Source: an uncultured Collinsella sp. | GTDB taxonomy: Bacteria > Actinomycetota > Coriobacteriia > Coriobacteriales > Coriobacteriaceae | Assembly: GCA_902478935.1 (NCBI GenBank) | Contig: CABSMV010000043.1 | Coordinates: 1 to 14,368 of the forward strand | Length of the DNA stretch: 14,368 nucleotides | Direction: 5' to 3' | Part shown: positions 1-6,045 of the stretch, one piece after another | How the letters are laid out: every line of letters begins with the position of its first letter | Numbering within the stretch: position 1 is the first letter of the stretch | Position numbers and translations under genes: made by a program | Notes under the pieces: generated by a model | Databases searched by the model: none | Told to the model about the DNA's origin: nothing | Seen by the model: only the letters and a program-made list of their open reading frames with translations

Positions 1-48
1 TCTACACCCTAGAGTTCGTCGGCAGCGTCAGATGTGTATAAGAGACAG
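1..48 (+). other. Illumina Nextera adapter left on the contig end
   Basis: Bases 30-48 are the 19-bp Tn5 mosaic end used in Nextera libraries. Bases 16-29 are the Nextera read-1 sequence. Bases 8-15 (CCTAGAGT) sit where the i5 index belongs, and bases 1-7 (TCTACAC) match the end of the P5 arm. The order and spacing are exactly those of a Nextera i5 construct, so this is library sequence and not genome. Reading frames through it give the well-known adapter-derived peptides beginning MCIRDR or ending in SYTHLTLPT, which should not be annotated. Confidence 0.98.
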
Positions 49-359
49 GCAAGGGCCTGTCCGAAGAAGTTTCGCTTGCCGAGTTTGTGGGCCTGTGCTC
101 TGCGGCGTGCAACCGCCCGGTAATGCCCGCGCTGGCGATTCCGGGCATCTTGCGCATGTCGGGCTCTATGGACGAGATTCGCGGGCTCGAGGACATTATG
201 CGCGTGGCCAAAAACGCCGGCGCCAAGCGCGTGATTTTGCCGCTGAGCGCCATCGCGGGCCTGCAGAGCGTGTCGTCCGAGATTATCTCGGGCTTGAGCC
301 CGGTGTTCTACATGGATGGCGACCCGGTCGACGCCGCGAAGAAGGCGCTGGATCTGTAG
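49..359 (+). CDS. brxL: BREX-type Lon-like protease BrxL, C-terminal fragment (5' end cut by contig end)
   Basis: The frame is open from the adapter junction to a TAG stop at 357-359 and gives about 103 residues. The reading contains PALAIPGILRMSGSMDEIRGLEDIM, then AGAKRVILPLSAIAGL and a closing segment with DPVDAAKKALDL. In Lon-like proteases of BREX systems the C-terminal domain has this layout: a G-rich strand, a helix with an NAGAKRVLLP-type strand carrying the Lys of the Ser-Lys dyad, and a final (D)PVDAVxKAL helix. The Lys of AGAKR is visible; the catalytic Ser would lie in the missing part. BrxL is an AAA+ DNA-binding component of BREX phage defence, and its gene commonly lies at the end of the operon. 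The gene is truncated by assembly, not by mutation. A stand-alone Lon-family protease is the main alternative. Confidence 0.75.
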
Positions 360-436
360 GAGTGCGGGCGAGCGGGGCGTCCGGTGTTCGGGCGTTCCGC
401 GAACATGTTGGTGCGTAGTGCGTGAGGAGGCCTGCC

Positions 437-1801
437 GTGGTAGACGAGCGTTCTGCTGGTGAACTGCTCGACGAGCTGTTTGGCTTTGTGTCGGTAGCCA
501 AGCGTCAAGCGGCGCTTGAACAGTACGATCGCGGGGAGTTGGTGCGCAAGGCGTGCTCCCGCGAGCTGTTGGGCGTGCTTAGGGGCGTCGAGGCTTCCGA
601 GCACGCTGCGCGCGAGTCTGTCGTGCGGGCTGTTGACGGGTATGTTCGCCGTGTTGAGGGAGCCGCGCTTGCACGCGCTCGCAAGCGGGCGGGCATTGTT
701 GGTCCGCTGCGGATGGAGCGCCGCTATGCTGCCTTTTTGCGCATGGAGGACAAGGCCGAGTTGCTGACGCGACTGGCGCAGACACTTGCGTTTGTCGAGG
801 TAAAGCTGCGGGCCAATACTGCGGCCAGGGTTCGCGCGGCGTACGATGCCGCGGGGGCTTTGGTGTTGCAGGGCACGGCGCGTTTGAGTGATGTGCGCAT
901 TGCCGAGGCCGTGCCTCTGGATGCCGATCTGCTGTGTACGCAGCTGGAGCAGATGCGTTGTGCCGCCGATGCGACGGACCTTGCTGGCATGATCACGGCG
1001 ACGTTTGAGTCCGAGCTGAGTGCGACGGGGTCGCAGGGTGCCGGCGGGTCTGAGAGCGATGTTGCTGGCGATGTTGCTGATGACGTGGCGTTGGAGCGTG
1101 AGCTTACCAACGTGCGCGGTGCTGCGCAGCGAGCGCGCTTGGCGGCGCAGGCGTATCGGGCCGAGCGCGCCGCCCGCGTTGCGGGGAGCACGGTGGAGCC
1201 GGTATCGTTGCCTGAGTCTGCGTGCATTGCGTGCGAGACGGCGTGCGATGCCGGGCAGCTTTCCGAGTTGCTCGCTCAGGTTAAGAAGTCGTTTGAGACC
1301 TACCGTCGAGTTGTTGCCGACGGCGGGTTATTCTGCGCGTTTGGCTCTGGCTCGCCGCATGGGGTTTGTAGGGGCTCGAGCTATTTCGACTATGATTCTC
1401 GACTTGATGAAGACGTGTTGGTGGGCGAGTACGATGGCGCTACCAGGCACGATGTTCGACGTGAGGTTCCGATTCCCGAGCTTGTTGATGAGGCTTTGGC
1501 CGAGGGCGGCGACTCGCTCGAGGTTGCCGTGGCGCGCATGCGCGAGTTTAACGGGCGCCGCTACGATGGCGTGCTGGACGAGGACCCTGCGCGCCATGTA
1601 AATGCGTTTTGGTATGGACTCAAAAAGCTCAGCCAGTATTGCGAGGCCGCCGTGCGTGTGGACGAGCGTGCTTGGGATTGCTTTATCGATAAGGTGCAGT
1701 TTGCCTACGACGAGCCCGTGGGGCGCCTGGTCACGCAGATGGACGACAAGCAAGTGGCAGCTTTTGTTGCTGCCGTGGATGCGCTCGGAGCTGACGAGTA
1801 A
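437..1801 (+). CDS. Uncharacterised 454-aa protein downstream of brxL
   Basis: I do not recognise the family. The reading frame extends up to a GTG at 422, but the GTG at 437 is the better start because GAGGAGG (424-430) stands 6 nt before it; the 422 start would overlap that site. The N-terminal half is rich in Ala, Arg, Glu and Leu and looks almost wholly helical, possibly coiled. An acidic, Gly/Ser-rich linker lies around residues 200-220. A CxxCxxxC cluster sits at residues 263, 266 and 270, followed by a C-terminal region rich in Asp, Tyr and Trp (FDYDSRLDEDV, HVNAFWYGLKKLSQYC). No signal peptide or membrane segment is seen. It starts 77 bp after the brxL stop on the same strand, so it may be co-transcribed with the BREX operon. 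A BREX accessory role is inference from position only. Confidence 0.8.
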   Translation: MVDERSAGELLDELFGFVSVAKRQAALEQYDRGELVRKACSRELLGVLRGVEASEHAARESVVRAVDGYVRRVEGAALARARKRAGIVGPLRMERRYAAFLRMEDKAELLTRLAQTLAFVEVKLRANTAARVRAAYDAAGALVLQGTARLSDVRIAEAVPLDADLLCTQLEQMRCAADATDLAGMITATFESELSATGSQGAGGSESDVAGDVADDVALERELTNVRGAAQRARLAAQAYRAERAARVAGSTVEPVSLPESACIACETACDAGQLSELLAQVKKSFETYRRVVADGGLFCAFGSGSPHGVCRGSSYFDYDSRLDEDVLVGEYDGATRHDVRREVPIPELVDEALAEGGDSLEVAVARMREFNGRRYDGVLDEDPARHVNAFWYGLKKLSQYCEAAVRVDERAWDCFIDKVQFAYDEPVGRLVTQMDDKQVAAFVAAVDALGADE

Positions 1802-1828
1802 GGGCTTGGCTTGGCGGGAGGTTTCACC

Positions 1829-2041
1829 ATGAAAATCGAAGTCGATGTAGACCAGCTGCGCGAGGGCTTGCTCGACCGTGCGGGGAGCGCGACTGGCGTG
1901 GGCTTTCCGGCCGCCATGCTCGACGTAGTGGATATCGAGGACGAGTCGCCCCAAGAGCTCCTAGCCCGAGCCGAACGCGAAGGCCTCGACCTCCGCGACT
2001 TTGCCGTCGACGACGACTGCGGAGCGTCTGACGACTGGTGA
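1829..2041 (+). CDS. Small acidic hypothetical protein (70 aa)
   Basis: The start chosen is the ATG at 1829, with GGGAGG (1816-1821) 7 nt upstream; an in-frame start at 1811 lies ahead of this site and is less likely. The product begins MKIEVDVDQLREGLLDRAG and ends CGASDDW. It is strongly acidic, with helix-forming stretches (SPQELLARAEREGLDLRDFAVDDD) and no cysteine pair or membrane segment. It follows the 454-aa gene by only 27 bp on the same strand, so the two are very likely one operon. Function unknown; small acidic proteins at the end of defence operons can be partners or DNA mimics, but nothing in the sequence proves this. Confidence 0.7.
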   Translation: MKIEVDVDQLREGLLDRAGSATGVGFPAAMLDVVDIEDESPQELLARAEREGLDLRDFAVDDDCGASDDW

Positions 2042-2048
2042 CCCCGGG

Positions 2049-2726
2049 TCAGTTCATCCTTTTCTTCCTGAGATATAAGAGAAATCCCTTTTTGAACGTC
2101 CTTCGGGTTCCAAAAAATAGCCGATCAGTCTTTGTATCTTCCTTGCTGTCAAACTTGATAGCCGTTAGCTCGATCGTATAGATGTAGTCAGCAACTTGGA
2201 ATAGCCGGTAGGCTCGTGGTGTGGCTTCTCGGTATACGATGACATCCCTTGCTAGAACGTACTCAAGCGCAGAATGAATGACCTCCGTTACAATCGGTTG
2301 GCCGTTGTCGTAGTAAATCTTAACGGTGTCGTATCGCTGGAAGAATTCCAGATGGTCGAAAAGTTCAACTGTGAGGTCTCGCCTCATTCTCTCCGCGAGA
2401 CCGTTTTGATTGCCGGCGAATTCGCTCATTCGGTATTGCAGACAGAGATAGCGTATGGGGAGATGCTGAATGAACGCGCGAAATGCGCTCAACATGTGCC
2501 TTCGCTGCTCCTTGGGAAGATCTTTGTAGTCGCCGTTTCCATTCAGTAGGGGTCCTGCATGAAATGGCGTATTGGGAAGCGAGGACTGCGACAGTGCGCG
2601 CTCGTAGCGGTCAATGCGTTCAACGATTGCATCGTTTTGATCGTGAAAAACGAGGGTGACGAGGTAGTAGTTGGAGACGCCTCCGAGGTCGCCAGATTCG
2701 TCAACAAAGACGGAGAGTTCGCTCAT
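2049..2726 (-). CDS. DUF3800 domain protein (putative RNase H-like fold)
   Basis: The 225-aa product opens with SVFVDESGDLGG (D9, E10, D13), the hallmark of the DUF3800 family. It later shows VKIYYDNGQ (D140) and FQVADYIYTIEL (D180), which match the later conserved acidic positions of the family. These acidic residues are the basis for proposing an RNase H-like, metal-dependent fold; a catalytic activity is not established from sequence. The start is the ATG at 2724-2726: on the minus strand it is preceded by TGGAGG 6-7 nt away, while the longer reading from 2747 starts inside the T-run of the upstream terminator. The gene is convergent with the 70-aa gene, with 7 bp between stops, and is visibly AT-richer than its neighbours, suggesting recent transfer. 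Its 5' leader is a structured RNA element. Confidence 0.85.
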   Translation of the reverse strand: MSELSVFVDESGDLGGVSNYYLVTLVFHDQNDAIVERIDRYERALSQSSLPNTPFHAGPLLNGNGDYKDLPKEQRRHMLSAFRAFIQHLPIRYLCLQYRMSEFAGNQNGLAERMRRDLTVELFDHLEFFQRYDTVKIYYDNGQPIVTEVIHSALEYVLARDVIVYREATPRAYRLFQVADYIYTIELTAIKFDSKEDTKTDRLFFGTRRTFKKGFLLYLRKKRMN

Positions 2727-2745
2727 GATGGGCCTCCATTTTTGC

Positions 2746-2827
2746 AAAAAAATGCCGGGGGTAAGACCCCGGCTCTTGGAGGCCCCTCTTTTGGAGGGAA
2801 CCGTATTCTTTATACCATGAGATAAGG
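2746..2827 (-). ncRNA. DUF3800-associated structured RNA element, copy 1 (leader of the DUF3800 gene)
   Basis: Read on the minus strand, the element has a conserved block around TCTCATGGTATAAAGAA, a first hairpin (CCCTC/GAGGG, plus-strand 2784-2788 with 2794-2798), a conserved linker CCTCCAAGA, and a second hairpin (GCCGGGG/CCCCGGC, 2754-2760 with 2767-2773). Seven Ts follow (2746-2752), so the second hairpin is an intrinsic terminator. The DUF3800 start codon lies about 20 nt further on, so the gene can be expressed from this promoter only by read-through. Two other copies with different stems but the same fold lie at 2981-3061 and 3133-3210. Published computational screens described several structured RNA motifs placed next to DUF3800 genes; this looks like a member or relative of those, which needs a covariance-model search. 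Confidence 0.75.
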
Positions 2828-2843
2828 GGTGCTTTCAAGTAAT

Positions 2844-2872
2844 ATTATAATAAGCAAACATATGTTCGTCAA
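2844..2872 (-). promoter_or_regulatory. Sigma70-type promoter for RNA copy 1 / DUF3800 gene
   Basis: On the minus strand, TTGACG (2867-2872) is separated by 17 bp from a perfect TATAAT (2844-2849). This is the best promoter match in the window. Transcription would begin near 2837 and run through RNA copy 1. A second, weaker pair (TTGAAA 2833-2838, TATAAA 2809-2814, 18-bp spacing) overlaps the element itself, but its TATAAAG is conserved in all three copies and may be part of the RNA. Confidence 0.7.
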
Positions 2873-2980
2873 ACTACCTGCGAAAAGTCCTTAGCCGTCC
2901 AGAGGTGGGTAGAGCGGCTCGTAAATTGCTGACGCAATGGGCCGGCGTTTTCCCGAGAAGTATTTAGTCTTGACTCGCAT

Positions 2981-3061
2981 AAAAAATGCCGGGGGACATC
3001 CCCCGGCTCTTGGAGGTCCCTTTATTCGAGGGTACCGATTTCTTTATAGCATGAGATCGGA
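2981..3061 (-). ncRNA. DUF3800-associated structured RNA element, copy 2
   Basis: This is a tandem relative of copy 1 on the same strand, about 150 bp further upstream. It shares TCTCATGCTATAAAGAAATCGG, read here in two parts as TCTCATG and TATAAAGAAATCGG. A short first hairpin follows (CCCT/AGGG, 3018-3021 with 3029-3032), then the linker CCTCCAAGA and a perfect 8-bp terminator stem (GCCGGGGG/CCCCCGGC, 2988-2995 with 3000-3007) with a 4-nt loop and six Ts (2981-2986). CCGAT/ATCGG could also pair around the conserved block. It has its own terminator, so it probably makes a short separate transcript. The promoter is unclear: only TTTAAA at 3067-3072 resembles part of one. Confidence 0.65.
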
Positions 3062-3132
3062 CGGCTTTTAAATGGCGCCATGTGGATGGGATGGCGCGCC
3101 TGAAAAAGCCCTCAATGAATGGCATCTAACTA

Positions 3133-3210
3133 GTGTTCGTGATATAAAGAAATCGGTCATCTCGAAAGAGAGGGCTTCCAAGTGCCGGGGACGTTTTCCC
3201 CGGCTTTTTT
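3133..3210 (+). ncRNA. DUF3800-associated structured RNA element, copy 3 (opposite orientation)
   Basis: The plus strand carries a third copy. It has GATATAAAGAAATCGG (3141-3156), a first hairpin TCTC-GAAA-GAGA (3160-3171) closed by a GNRA-type tetraloop, the linker CTTCCAAG (3175-3182), and a terminator stem GCCGGGG/CCCCGGC (3184-3190 with 3198-3204) followed by six Ts (3205-3210). Hairpin 1 has entirely different bases from copies 1 and 2 but still pairs, which supports an RNA fold rather than a DNA repeat. This copy points away from the DUF3800 gene, toward the 3' end of the antiporter gene, so it can only act as a free small RNA or as a terminator. Confidence 0.65.
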
Positions 3211-3257
3211 CATTTCGGTGTCAATTCAAATGTTTTTCAACCCATCCCCTCAATAAC

Positions 3258-3320
3258 TTGCGGTGAAATAGGGACTGAAATGGCTGTTCAGAAGCTTATT
3301 CAATCCCTATTTCACCGCAA
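3258..3320. repeat. 17-bp perfect inverted repeat with nested hairpin
   Basis: TTGCGGTGAAATAGGGA (3258-3274) is the exact reverse complement of 3304-3320, with a 29-nt loop. Inside the loop CTGAA (3275-3279) can pair with TTCAG (3287-3291). CCATCCC (3242-3248) and GGGATGG (3330-3336) could extend pairing further out. It lies 17-80 nt after the antiporter stop codon but has no T-run on either side, so it is not a standard terminator. It may be an mRNA 3'-end stabiliser or a short mobile repeat. Confidence 0.8.
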
Positions 3321-3336
3321 CTTATGGGTGGGATGG

Positions 3337-4938
3337 CTACGACGCCAGGGTGGCAATGACGGCTTCGTCGCCGGCGTATATGAGGGTGTTGCCGTCGGGG
3401 ATGATCGTTTGGCCGTCGCGTTTGAGCATCACGACGATAAAGGGATGCTTGCCTTGCGGCACATCGCGAAGACGCTGGCCGGCCAGGCGACCGTGGGGAG
3501 TCACGGTGACCTCGCGCAGCGTAACCTCGGCACGCTCCTCAAACGTCGGCGCGGCCATCACCAGCAGATCTCCTTCCTGGATCACGGTGTCGCCATTGGG
3601 CAGTACCGGGTGCGCCCCGTCGCGCAGCACCAGGACCACGAGCATGTTCGTTGCGCTACCAATATCGGCGAGCGAGCGCCCGGCAAACGGATGTCCAGCG
3701 CCTACCTTGAGCTTGACGAACGACATGCCGTCTTCGTCGCGATAGTCGTTAAAGGTGCGGCGCACGTCGCCGGTCGCATCGATCATATCGAGCTTCTTCG
3801 CCACCGCCGGCAGCAGCGAGCCTTGCACCACAATGCTCGACACGGCAATCACAAACACCAGGTCAAATAGGTCGTGGCCACCGGGAACGCCGGACACTAC
3901 GGCAAAGAGGCTAAAGACGACCGATGCTGCTCCGCGCAGGCCCGCCCAGCTTACGAGCGCCACCTGGTGAGGGTTCGTCTTAAAGGGCGCCAACAGCAGA
4001 CCGACGGCGATGGGGCGGCTCACGAAGAGCATAAACGCCATGAGTGCCAGGCCCGGCAGCAGCATTTGCGGCAGGCGGACGGGCGTCACGAGCAGGCCGA
4101 GCAAAAAGAAGATGGTCATCTCGGCCATCTCGGTGAGGGTGTCAAAGAAGTGCGCTAGCTCGACCTTGCCGGTGATGTCGCTCGCGCCCAGCACGATGCC
4201 GGCAAGGTAAACGGCCAAAAAGCCGTTTCCGCCCAGATAGCTCGGCAGCGCGTAGGCGACAATCGCCACGGCGAACAAGAAGATGGTCTGCGCGCCCTCG
4301 GCCGTTGCGTGCGCGCGTTCAATCAGGCGGCCCGCCGCCCAGCCGATGGCAAGGCCCAGGCCCACGCCCAGGATAATCTGCTTGGCCAGCAGTGCAGGAA
4401 TGTTGATGTCGCCGCCGGCCGCGAGTGTGGCGAGCACGGCGGTGAGCATGTAGGCGACGGGGTCGTTGGAGCCCGATTCGACCTCGAGCAGCGAGTCGGT
4501 GCCGCCCCTCAGCGAAAGGCTGTGCTCGCGCAGAACGCTAAAGACGCTGGCCGCGTCGGTGGATGCCACGACCGATCCCAGCAGCAGGCCGCCGATCCAG
4601 TCGAACCCCAGCGCGAAGTGGGCGAACACGCCGGTGATGCCGGCAGTGATGACGACGCCGAGCGTGCTCAGCAGCACCGCTGGCGCAGCGACGGGCTTGG
4701 CGCGGTCGATATTGGTGTTAAAGCCGCCGTAGAACATGATGAACAGCAGCGCCGTGCTGCAGACGGTTTCGGTGAGTGCGTAGTCGCTAAAGTCGATATG
4801 CGCCGGGCCGTTGACGCCCAACAGCATGCCGAGCGCGATAAAGATGAGCAGGGTGGGGAAGGGGAGTTTTTTGCCGACGGGTTTGATGGTCAGGCACAAA
4901 ATGATGACGAGGCCGATAAAGAGAAGGATCTGGTTCAT
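3337..4938 (-). CDS. CPA1-type K+(Na+)/H+ antiporter with two C-terminal TrkA_C domains
   Basis: The 533-aa product has a hydrophobic N-terminal part (residues 1-385) with about 12-13 membrane segments, then a soluble tail. CPA1 signatures are visible: ASTDAASVFSVLR (125-137), ESGSNDPVAY (154-163, with the ND pair expected in the ion-binding site) and WAGLRGAASV (331-340). The tail holds two TrkA_C-like repeats (about 405-465 and 475-533), each with the PNGDTVIQEGDLLV or PDGNTLIYAGDEAV strand motif. This layout is that of NhaP2/CvrA-type potassium/proton antiporters, which exchange cytoplasmic K+ or Na+ for protons and are gated by ligands on the TrkA_C domains. Ion preference cannot be told from sequence. 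The start ATG has AGGAG upstream but at a long 12-nt spacing. It is a single-gene unit, divergent from the phosphatase gene. Confidence 0.9.
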   Translation of the reverse strand: MNQILLFIGLVIILCLTIKPVGKKLPFPTLLIFIALGMLLGVNGPAHIDFSDYALTETVCSTALLFIMFYGGFNTNIDRAKPVAAPAVLLSTLGVVITAGITGVFAHFALGFDWIGGLLLGSVVASTDAASVFSVLREHSLSLRGGTDSLLEVESGSNDPVAYMLTAVLATLAAGGDINIPALLAKQIILGVGLGLAIGWAAGRLIERAHATAEGAQTIFLFAVAIVAYALPSYLGGNGFLAVYLAGIVLGASDITGKVELAHFFDTLTEMAEMTIFFLLGLLVTPVRLPQMLLPGLALMAFMLFVSRPIAVGLLLAPFKTNPHQVALVSWAGLRGAASVVFSLFAVVSGVPGGHDLFDLVFVIAVSSIVVQGSLLPAVAKKLDMIDATGDVRRTFNDYRDEDGMSFVKLKVGAGHPFAGRSLADIGSATNMLVVLVLRDGAHPVLPNGDTVIQEGDLLVMAAPTFEERAEVTLREVTVTPHGRLAGQRLRDVPQGKHPFIVVMLKRDGQTIIPDGNTLIYAGDEAVIATLAS

Positions 4939-5087
4939 GGATAGTGTCCGCTCCTGGGTGGTTGGCGTGGCACGGTCAGTTGTCTGCGGTTATTTGTACC
5001 CAAAGATGGTGGGTTTATGGGGTTGGATTGCGGGCGTGCGCGATATCGTCATAGACGGCTGCCGTCTTTGCCTCTGCTCGGAAACCC

Positions 5088-5116
5088 TTTCCAGCTTTAT
5101 TGCAACGGAGTACAAT
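5088..5116 (+). promoter_or_regulatory. Probable promoter of the metallophosphatase gene
   Basis: TTTCCA (5088-5093) and TACAAT (5111-5116) are spaced by 17 bp, about 75 nt before the start codon. Just downstream is TTCAA-C-TTGAA (5131-5141), a possible small operator. A 5'-UTR hairpin, TTGCGG (5149-5154) with CCGCAA (5168-5173) plus an inner CCG/CGG, ends right before the ribosome site. Confidence 0.45.
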
Positions 5117-5191
5117 GGGTAACGTTTAAGTTCAACTTGAAGTTTTAGTTGCGGCACCGGGCTTCGGCCGCAATGCTAGGAGAGGCGTACC

Positions 5192-6031
5192 ATGGCGATC
5201 TATGTGACATCTGATGCTCACGGGCACGTGCGTGCGCTTGACGAGGCCCTGTCTAAGATCTCGTTGACGTCCGACGACACGCTGTACGTGTTGGGCGACA
5301 TGATCGATCGCGGGCCCGATCCGGTCGGCGTTATTAAGCTCGTGCGCTCGCTGCCCAACGCCCGCGTGCTCAAGGGCAATCACGAGCAGATCATGCTCGA
5401 TGCCATCATTGGCCAGGATCCGCTCGATGCCGAGACCTGGGATATCAATGGTGGCTGGACGACGCGCGAGCAGCTCAACGACATGGAATTTGAGGCATAC
5501 GAGGAGCTCGTGCGATGGATGGCCGCGCTGCCGCTCTACGCGGTGGCCGAGACCGAGGAGCGCCCGTATCTGCTGGTACATGCTGGAATCGAGATGAAGG
5601 CGGCGCGTGCGTTTTTGCTTGAGCATGGCGTCGATTGTGCCGATGGCGTTGGAGCGGTGGGTGCCGATCGCGAGCTGCTGCAGCAGATGCTCGCGGTGCA
5701 GTCGTCCGATGACCTGCTATGGATTCGTCATGGCTATTGGGATGCGTCGACCGGGCTGCTTTCTGCCGAGGGCAAGGGCCCGGTCGTGGTGAGCGGTCAC
5801 ACGCCCACGGTATCGCTTGGGCGCTATTGCGAGGTCGGTGGTCTGGCGGGGCTCGATGAGGAATCGGGACGCGGGCAGATCGTGCGCTTGGGCGGCGAGG
5901 ACACTGCTGGTGTGCCCGATCGCATCGACATCGACTGCGCCGCCGCCACCGGCTCCGAGTTCGGCCGCGTGGGCATCCTGCGCCTGGACGACGGGGCCGA
6001 GTTCTACGCGAACATCAACCCGGGCGAATAA
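5192..6031 (+). CDS. PPP-like metallophosphatase (Ser/Thr phosphatase or PrpE/ApaH-type hydrolase)
   Basis: The 279-aa protein has the metal-binding motifs of the calcineurin-like superfamily in order: SDAHGH (7-12), GDMIDRGPDP (35-44), GNHE (62-65), a His in LLVHAG (H130) and a His in VVSGHTPT (H203). The GDxxDRG form and the short length point to the PPP branch that includes bacterial Ser/Thr phosphatases and diadenosine tetraphosphate hydrolases such as PrpE. The first motif is SDAHG rather than the usual GDxHG, but the metal ligands are retained. Which substrate is used cannot be decided here. The ATG is preceded by AGGAGAGG (5179-5186) at 5 nt. No signal peptide, so cytoplasmic. It stands alone between the divergent antiporter gene and a 307-bp repeat-rich gap. 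Confidence 0.88.
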   Translation: MAIYVTSDAHGHVRALDEALSKISLTSDDTLYVLGDMIDRGPDPVGVIKLVRSLPNARVLKGNHEQIMLDAIIGQDPLDAETWDINGGWTTREQLNDMEFEAYEELVRWMAALPLYAVAETEERPYLLVHAGIEMKAARAFLLEHGVDCADGVGAVGADRELLQQMLAVQSSDDLLWIRHGYWDASTGLLSAEGKGPVVVSGHTPTVSLGRYCEVGGLAGLDEESGRGQIVRLGGEDTAGVPDRIDIDCAAATGSEFGRVGILRLDDGAEFYANINPGE

Positions 6032-6045
6032 TCGTTGCAAGTGGT

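Larger units (their letters stand above)
2727..3336. other. Gene-free 610-bp stretch between DUF3800 and antiporter genes
   Basis: The stretch holds the three RNA elements described separately, an inverted repeat at 3258-3320, and between copies 1 and 2 (2873-2980) a small ATTGC-TGAC-GCAAT hairpin at 2925-2938. I see no convincing coding region: open frames here have no ribosome site and run through the terminator stems. Confidence 0.7.

Noticed and set aside
2..418. Reading frames through the first 50 bases giving peptides such as MCIRDR... and ...SYTHLTLPT
   Set aside because: These are translations of the Nextera adapter and are known database artefacts.
2890..2940. tRNA-like D-arm words (GGTGGGTAGAGC) between RNA copies 1 and 2
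   Set aside because: No T-loop GGTTCGA box and no acceptor-stem pairing could be found, so it is not a tRNA gene.
2746..3210. CRISPR array
   Set aside because: The three repeats are irregularly spaced, differ in sequence, and one is inverted; each ends in its own terminator.
4309..4944. Plus-strand frame opposite the antiporter gene
   Set aside because: The product is rich in Asp, Gln, Ala and Arg with no family match, as expected from the antisense of membrane-segment codons.
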